Below are positions 58,860 to 64,000 of a DNA stretch of 64,000 nucleotides, piece after piece. Made by a program: the position numbers and the translations under genes. The notes beneath the pieces are model-generated. The model had not been told where the DNA came from. It made no database searches and worked only from the letters and a program-made list of their open reading frames with translations. The stretch covers positions 951,343 through 1,015,342 of the forward strand of contig SIJG01000011.1 of assembly GCA_023374025.1 (NCBI GenBank), given 5' to 3'. Position 1 is the first letter of the stretch. The number at the start of each line of letters is the position of its first letter. Origin of the DNA: Heterodera schachtii (taxonomy: Eukaryota; Nematoda; Chromadorea; Rhabditida; Heteroderidae).

Positions 58860-59025
58860 CCCTTTGTCCCGGGATAGACACTTTGTCCCGGGTGTCCAAA
58901 TGGTCTAAAACTGACATTTGTTCACTTGCCCCTCCCCTACACGCACAAAAAGCACTGTGTCGACACTTTGTCCAAGCTAGTGTGTCGACACTTTGTCCGA
59001 CTAAGTGTCGACACTTTGTCGGTTT
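58860..59025. repeat. Short repeats of GTGTCGACACTTTGTC
   Basis: The phrase occurs at about 58967, 58982 and 59005 (spacings 15 and 23), each with the palindrome GTGTCGACAC. CACTTTGTCCCGGG variants lie at 58860-58892. It separates the minisatellite from the next duplication. Confidence 0.8.
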
Positions 59026-59177
59026 TACCCAAAATGTCGAAAAATGTGTTTTTTACGCCTGCGCCCATCCTTTATACTAAAAAAACACCGCTTCCCGCGA
59101 AAATGCCGACTTTGCATTTTGCGCCACCCCCTAGCTGTAAGGCGAAACACACATTTAGACTCTTTAGACTTTTCGAA

Positions 59178-59610
59178 TCGGGTCGATCTTTTTTTAAAAT
59201 GCTCCCCTTGGCATGGCACACATTGCGCCAAGCAACGTACAAGACAGCAGCTAGTCAGAGCCAGGCGCTGCGCAAAGTTAGCAAAAATAAGTTAGCATAT
59301 CTCGGCGCAAAGCGCCCGGCGCCAGACGGCAATTTGTTTTTTCCGGCCTTACAGGGTGCTGGAGGCGCGGGGAAAACAATTTTGGCTCTCTAGCATTGTT
59401 GGCTCAAAAGTTTGGTCTGCCTGCACAGGCTGCAGGCAAGAAAAGTTAGCGTATCTCAGCGCCAAGTTGTCGGATCGCGCCAAACTTTTTTTTTTAAATG
59501 CTCCTCATTGCCTGGCACGCATTGCGCCAAGCGACACCGAAGCGCTATCTGTGCGCCGCCAGGCGCTACGCAAACTTGGCGCAAAAAAGTTAGCATATCT
59601 CAGCGCCAAG
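59178..59610. repeat. Direct duplication, about 299-bp spacing, with GTTAGCATATCTC cassettes
   Basis: AAATGCTCCCCTTGGCATGG at 59197 recurs as AAATGCTCCTCATTGCCTGG at 59496, followed in both by CATTGCGCCAAGC and a CCAGGCGCT.CGCAAA piece. GTTAGC(A/G)TATCTC(A/G)GCGC occurs at 59291, 59445 and 59589. The sequence is GC-rich in an AT-rich setting, with no credible protein. Confidence 0.75.
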
Positions 59611-61203
59611 GCGACCCCAAATTTTTTGCCCCGGTTCAAAAGTTCTTAAATGAGATCAGATGTGTAACGCAAAAAAAATTTTCCCGAGATTCGGCCGGGA
59701 AGTGCTTTACACATTGGCATTTGGCAAGAGCCCCCCCCCCCCCATTTTTTTTATTTTATAAAAAAATTTCGATGTATAAAAATTCCATAATATATTTGAC
59801 TGTTCGCCTTTTTACCAAGGTTTTTGTTTGCAAAATTTCAAGCCTTTCTGACAACATGGACTTAATAAAAAAATCAATCATTTTTTAAAACTACGTGAAT
59901 TTACATAAATTCTCTGTCATAATTAATTTATTATAACAAACCATATTTTATGTTTCATTTAATTTATTTTATTATTTTAATTTTATAAATAAATTAAAAA
60001 GCCGAATTATTGACCAAAATAAAAAAAAGTCCAAAATATTGAGCAATTATTTAAGAAAATAAGAAATTGTGCACTATATTTGGCATTTTTTGTATATATT
60101 TCGCAGTTTATAAGTTTTTTTAAAATTATTTCTTGAATGCCAAAAATAAATAAATTTCGCAATTTTTCGTACCCTCTTTTTTTTTTACCTAATTTGATTT
60201 TGTGAATTAATAGTTTTTATTTTGGTATAAAATTTGTTAACAAATTCGTCGGACTAATTCCAATTTAATTTATTTTAAGAAATATGTCTTATTTAATTTT
60301 TGTTAACTATTTATCAAGCTATTTTTCTTATATGTAAAGTGTTTTAATATAACCTCTTGGGTCAAAGTTCTTGAGCATATTCGTGCTCCTTTCCTTTCAT
60401 ATTTTTTATGTTTTTTTGTGATTCTTTCGCTGTTAATAAAGCAGTTTAAGCAATAATTTATAACAATTTTTTTCTTCATTTCACTTAAATAATAATTTGA
60501 CTTTTTGTAAAGTAATTTATTCATTTTTAAATATTAATATAATGTAAAGAATAGAAGATAATATAAATTCTAAATTTTACTTTCCTTATTGTTGATGATA
60601 TTTTTTATGTTTCATTTGACTTTCTTTAAATTTATTAAATTTTTGCATACAGTTATTAAAAGCTTTTGTTTAGGTTATTTTTTAGTTTTAAATATTTTAT
60701 TTTTTTCAAAAATAATTTCTTTTATTTGCCTCGTTTATTTGTTCAATATTTTTCGTAATTTCCCTCGTTCATCTATGATGATTTATGCATAATTAATAAA
60801 ATATTTTTTGGATTTGCTTTTATATTTATATAAGAATTTACATTATATAGATTTTATATTTATAATTAAAAGGATTGGTTCTTATTAATTGTTATGATGA
60901 AATCGAATTATTTATAAAACTTTATGAATCTAATTTAAAAAGAATGTATGATAAAATAAGCTATGAATGTCTTCAAACTTTTTATTTTGCATTTTAATTT
61001 ATCTGTTTTTTAAATATTGTAAATTTTGTCTTGCCCAAATTTTAGGTTAATTTTATAAAATTCTATTGCCTTTATCCACATTTATTGGTAAGTTTATTTG
61101 AAGGTTTTCTAATCCTTAAGTTTTAGTTAAATCTTCATTTAACAAACATTTTAAAAGGACATTTTCTGCAGATTTTTTTCCAAATTCTCTGGTGGAAGGA
61201 GTG

Positions 61204-61230
61204 GCCAGCGCTACCGATAGGCGACGCCGG
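61204..61230 (-). repeat. GGCGG-core repeat copy
   Basis: CCAGCGCTACCGATAGGCGA followed by CGCCGGGAAGAATTTTG is the family core in reverse, with an ACAAATTGTTAATTTTC tail. Confidence 0.6.
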
Positions 61231-62809
61231 GAAGAATTTTGAACTTTTATTTACGAGAGTTATTTACAAATTGTTAATTTTCATTGAAATATAAAAAATG
61301 AATCATCTCTAAATTTTAACTTTTCTTGACCATTATTTAAAACTTTTTTCTCATTTTAGAAAAAAGACAAAAGGCACGATGATATTTTGCAAATAACCCA
61401 TAAATAAAATAATCAAGAATAATTTACCCTAGATATGAAAATTGTTCTTAAAATTCATTACTGAAAAATCAATTATTTTTTTTGCAAAAATTTTTGATAT
61501 ATAAAGCAATTTATTCGAAAAACTTCAAAAGATATAAAAATCAAATAATTGCTGTAAGTCAACCTAATTTTATGTTCTTTATATTAAAATTGAATTTTTG
61601 GTGATCTTTTTTACAATTAAATTTCTGGTATTGAATAGTTAAACCTATCGAAAGAAACTTTTCGTTTACTTTATAAACCTACGAATTTTATTTTTTGGTT
61701 GGTTACCCCTTGGCGGAATTTAACAAACGTTCAAAAGGCCATTTTTATCATCATCTTTTTGCATGATTTAATGGAATTTGGTATTGTCAAATCTTATTTT
61801 ATTATATTGATATCTTTTAATAATTTATTTATGAACAATTGATTTCACGGTTTATTTAAATTTGTGGTCACTATGACTTTTTCAATTTAAACTCTATGGT
61901 AATAAAAATTTTAAAGGTTTAGTGATCATATTATGTTTTTCCTTTCCTTTCCTTTCATTTTCCATTTTTAATATTCAATTATTTTAAATTATTTAGTTAT
62001 TTTTAATCCCTTGAATACCAAATTCTTTGTTTTCTTATTGTATTGATATCTCTGTACATAAATACTTACTTACACCGTATAATATGGGTCTCAAAATTTT
62101 ATTTATTTGTTTTTAAGTGTAAGTTAATTACTTGATGATTTGTGCAGATACTTGGTTTGCCAAATATCATGCGACCCTTTTAACTATTCTGGTCCAAATC
62201 ACTCTCCATAATTCTTTTTATTTGGGTTCACTTGAAAATTATTCAATCATTGAAAGCATTTTCCTTATAATTTTATATTATGTTTTTTTAGTCGACACTT
62301 GTGCTTAGAATGTGTAAGATTTAAAAGTTTCATTTATTTTTAATCTATTTGTTATATCAGTGTTTGCAATTTTCACAAAAAGCCTATTTTACTATTCATA
62401 GATTTTCATTATATAGCAGACAATATCAAATGCTTTGTTTAAATTAATAACTTAAACAATCTGTTAAGTTTATGCTTTTTAAGGACTTTTTTTTTGTATA
62501 ATATAATTAAAATCTTTGTTTGTAGCTATTTTTAATTTTTAAATATCATTTTAATAATTTTATTTTCATGGAACTCTGTTACATGTTTCGAGTTTAAGGT
62601 TTAGTCCTCCCATTTAATTAAATAATCCATATCAGCGTTTCATGGCTTTATCAGTTTGGATTTTAATTTTTTGTAACAATTTATTAATCATAATATTTTT
62701 TCTGGTCAAATTAATTAAACCTCTTGCTTCGTTGTTCTTGTGCATAATTAAAAATATGTGTTCTTTTTTTTATCGATTTTAGTTGTTCTTTTTAAAATGT
62801 TTTTACATT

Positions 62810-63010
62810 ATTTTGCAAAATAAATGCTTCTGTTGCCTCAATTTAAATCGTTCGTTATTTTTTTAATTTATTCGTTCTTACTTATGTATTTGTTTTTTAA
62901 TATTATGGCATTTATCGAGCCATCGTAATAAATTTTGCAAGATTTTTTTTTTTTTATAAAACTAATTCATTTGTAACGATCGTCCTATCAAAATTATTTT
63001 GGCTTTCTCT
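62810..63010. repeat. Mosaic block A (also at 34.9, 42.0 and 56.6 kb)
   Basis: ATTTTGCAAAATAAATGCTT leads to a TTGCCTC phrase, then a TATTAATCATGGCACTTA-like phrase, GAGCCAT and TTTTTTTATAAACCTC-like sequence. The same order appears at 34870-35110, 41970-42240 and 56530-56720. Confidence 0.65.
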
Positions 63011-64000
63011 TTTATTATTTTGCTTTTTATTAATGAATTAATTTTAATGTTTTATCTTTTAAGGACAAACAAGCACATTACAAAAAAATTCAACACATTG
63101 CAATTGGGAAAATTTCTTTCTTTTTTTTTTGCATAAAAATCAGCGCTAATATAAAGTTTCTATTGTTTCCAAATTAATTCTGATGTCGTGAATGGATATA
63201 CCTAGCATATAAGCCACAATCAAACATTTGTATGTTTTGGTGGTTTTTTGAGTAACGACCCGGCACAAATACTTGTCGAAGTAAATAGAATGAATGATGT
63301 TCAGATGGAAATGCAATTGAGCAGAGAAATATAATATAATTATTTATTGGAAAAAAATTACTCGTAAAAGATTCAATAATTCTATTTTGAACGACTACCG
63401 TACCAAGAGCAGCAGCAGCATTTTGGACGAGGATCAAATGGCCAAGAAAAACGATTTTTAATTAATTAAATACATTTCAAAAGTGATCTAAATTTAAAGA
63501 CAAATCGTTTGTACCCTTTTGGCACTGTCCACTGTGCGACCAATTTACACGAATTGTGCCGACCGAATTCTTACACTTACAATTGATAAAATTGAAAAGA
63601 GAAAATTCCTACACATTTCTCCCCTGATTTTATGTAAAACTGCAAGTGCATCATAAATATTTAAATACTTTGTTAGTTTTAAATTTGAAGATTGTTCATG
63701 AAAAAAATTAGATTGTTTTCAAGTGTTCTTCCTTAATTATTTTCTTGACCTTTTTATTATTCTTTTTATGATATATATAATATTATTTAAATTATGCAAC
63801 ATGTTGGCATTTTAATTTATAATTTTGGTGCACAAGAATTATATGCCATTTACTTTAATATTTAAAATAGTATTTCCGCAGTGCTAAACGATGGAACTGC
63901 CTTTTCATGCCTTTTTATTTAGGTATATATCTTAATATTTACTGTAAATTTATTTTTAAAATGTATGTTGGGATTATTTTTTGGCATAGTTTCAAATCAA

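Larger units (their letters stand above)
59640..64000. other. AT-rich DNA continuing the mosaic
   Basis: No gene supported. It holds a C run near 59730, a GGCGG-core copy at about 61204-61230, mosaic block A at 62810-63010 and mosaic block G at 63733-63905. A frame on the minus strand at 63174-63437 has no recognisable domain or splice structure. Confidence 0.5.

Noticed and set aside
1..64000. CRISPR arrays, rRNA genes, operons with ribosome binding sites
   Set aside because: None seen; splice structure and repeats show a eukaryotic genome, and the tandem arrays lack CRISPR repeat-spacer form.

Overview
The window is a piece of a eukaryotic nuclear genome, most likely a nematode. The introns are short (one is 47 bp) and have TTTTCAG-like acceptors. 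One gene has a TTTTAG acceptor only four bases before its ATG, as expected for spliced-leader trans-splicing. The intergenic DNA is AT-rich and full of small non-autonomous transposons. The species cannot be fixed from sequence alone. A plant-parasitic (tylenchid) nematode would fit the fungal-like mannitol dehydrogenase exon, but that is inference.

Layout. Positions 1-16.6 kb hold no gene I can support. They contain long G or C homopolymers, a pyrimidine-rich minisatellite, a cluster of TGATCA sites, fold-back repeats and one hAT-like element. Positions 16.7-27.5 kb hold one large plus-strand gene, which I rebuilt exon by exon with all phases agreeing. It encodes a RhoGAP protein with two alternative C-termini, 564 or 1,110 residues. 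Positions 29.5-30.7 kb hold a minus-strand gene of four exons for a 154-residue two-span membrane protein. Positions 31.3-31.6 kb hold the last exon of a mannitol 2-dehydrogenase-type enzyme with no recognisable upstream exons. From about 33 to 64 kb the DNA is very AT-rich and is a mosaic of old, diverged repeat blocks that recur in permuted order. Into it are set newer elements and a GC-rich island at 57.3-59.6 kb made of a minisatellite (81-bp unit, 292-bp higher-order period) and a 0.3-kb duplication.

Mobile DNA is the main theme. Four elements (13.1, 31.9, 39.7 and 45.1 kb) have YARNG-type inverted ends and perfect 8-bp target duplications, the marks of the hAT superfamily, and none shows a transposase. 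Each carries its own short word repeated near its ends, and most share an internal AGGGGTGTATTTT-like motif. A second family, about 14 copies with a quasi-palindromic GGCGGCGCCTATCGGCACCGCC-type core, lies in introns, between genes and inside the hAT-like elements. In one case a hAT-like element has landed inside a copy. Fold-back elements with ATAACTTTTTT ends form a third class.

The three genes show no obvious functional link. The RhoGAP and membrane-protein genes are tail to tail, and the membrane-protein gene and the dehydrogenase exon are head to head.
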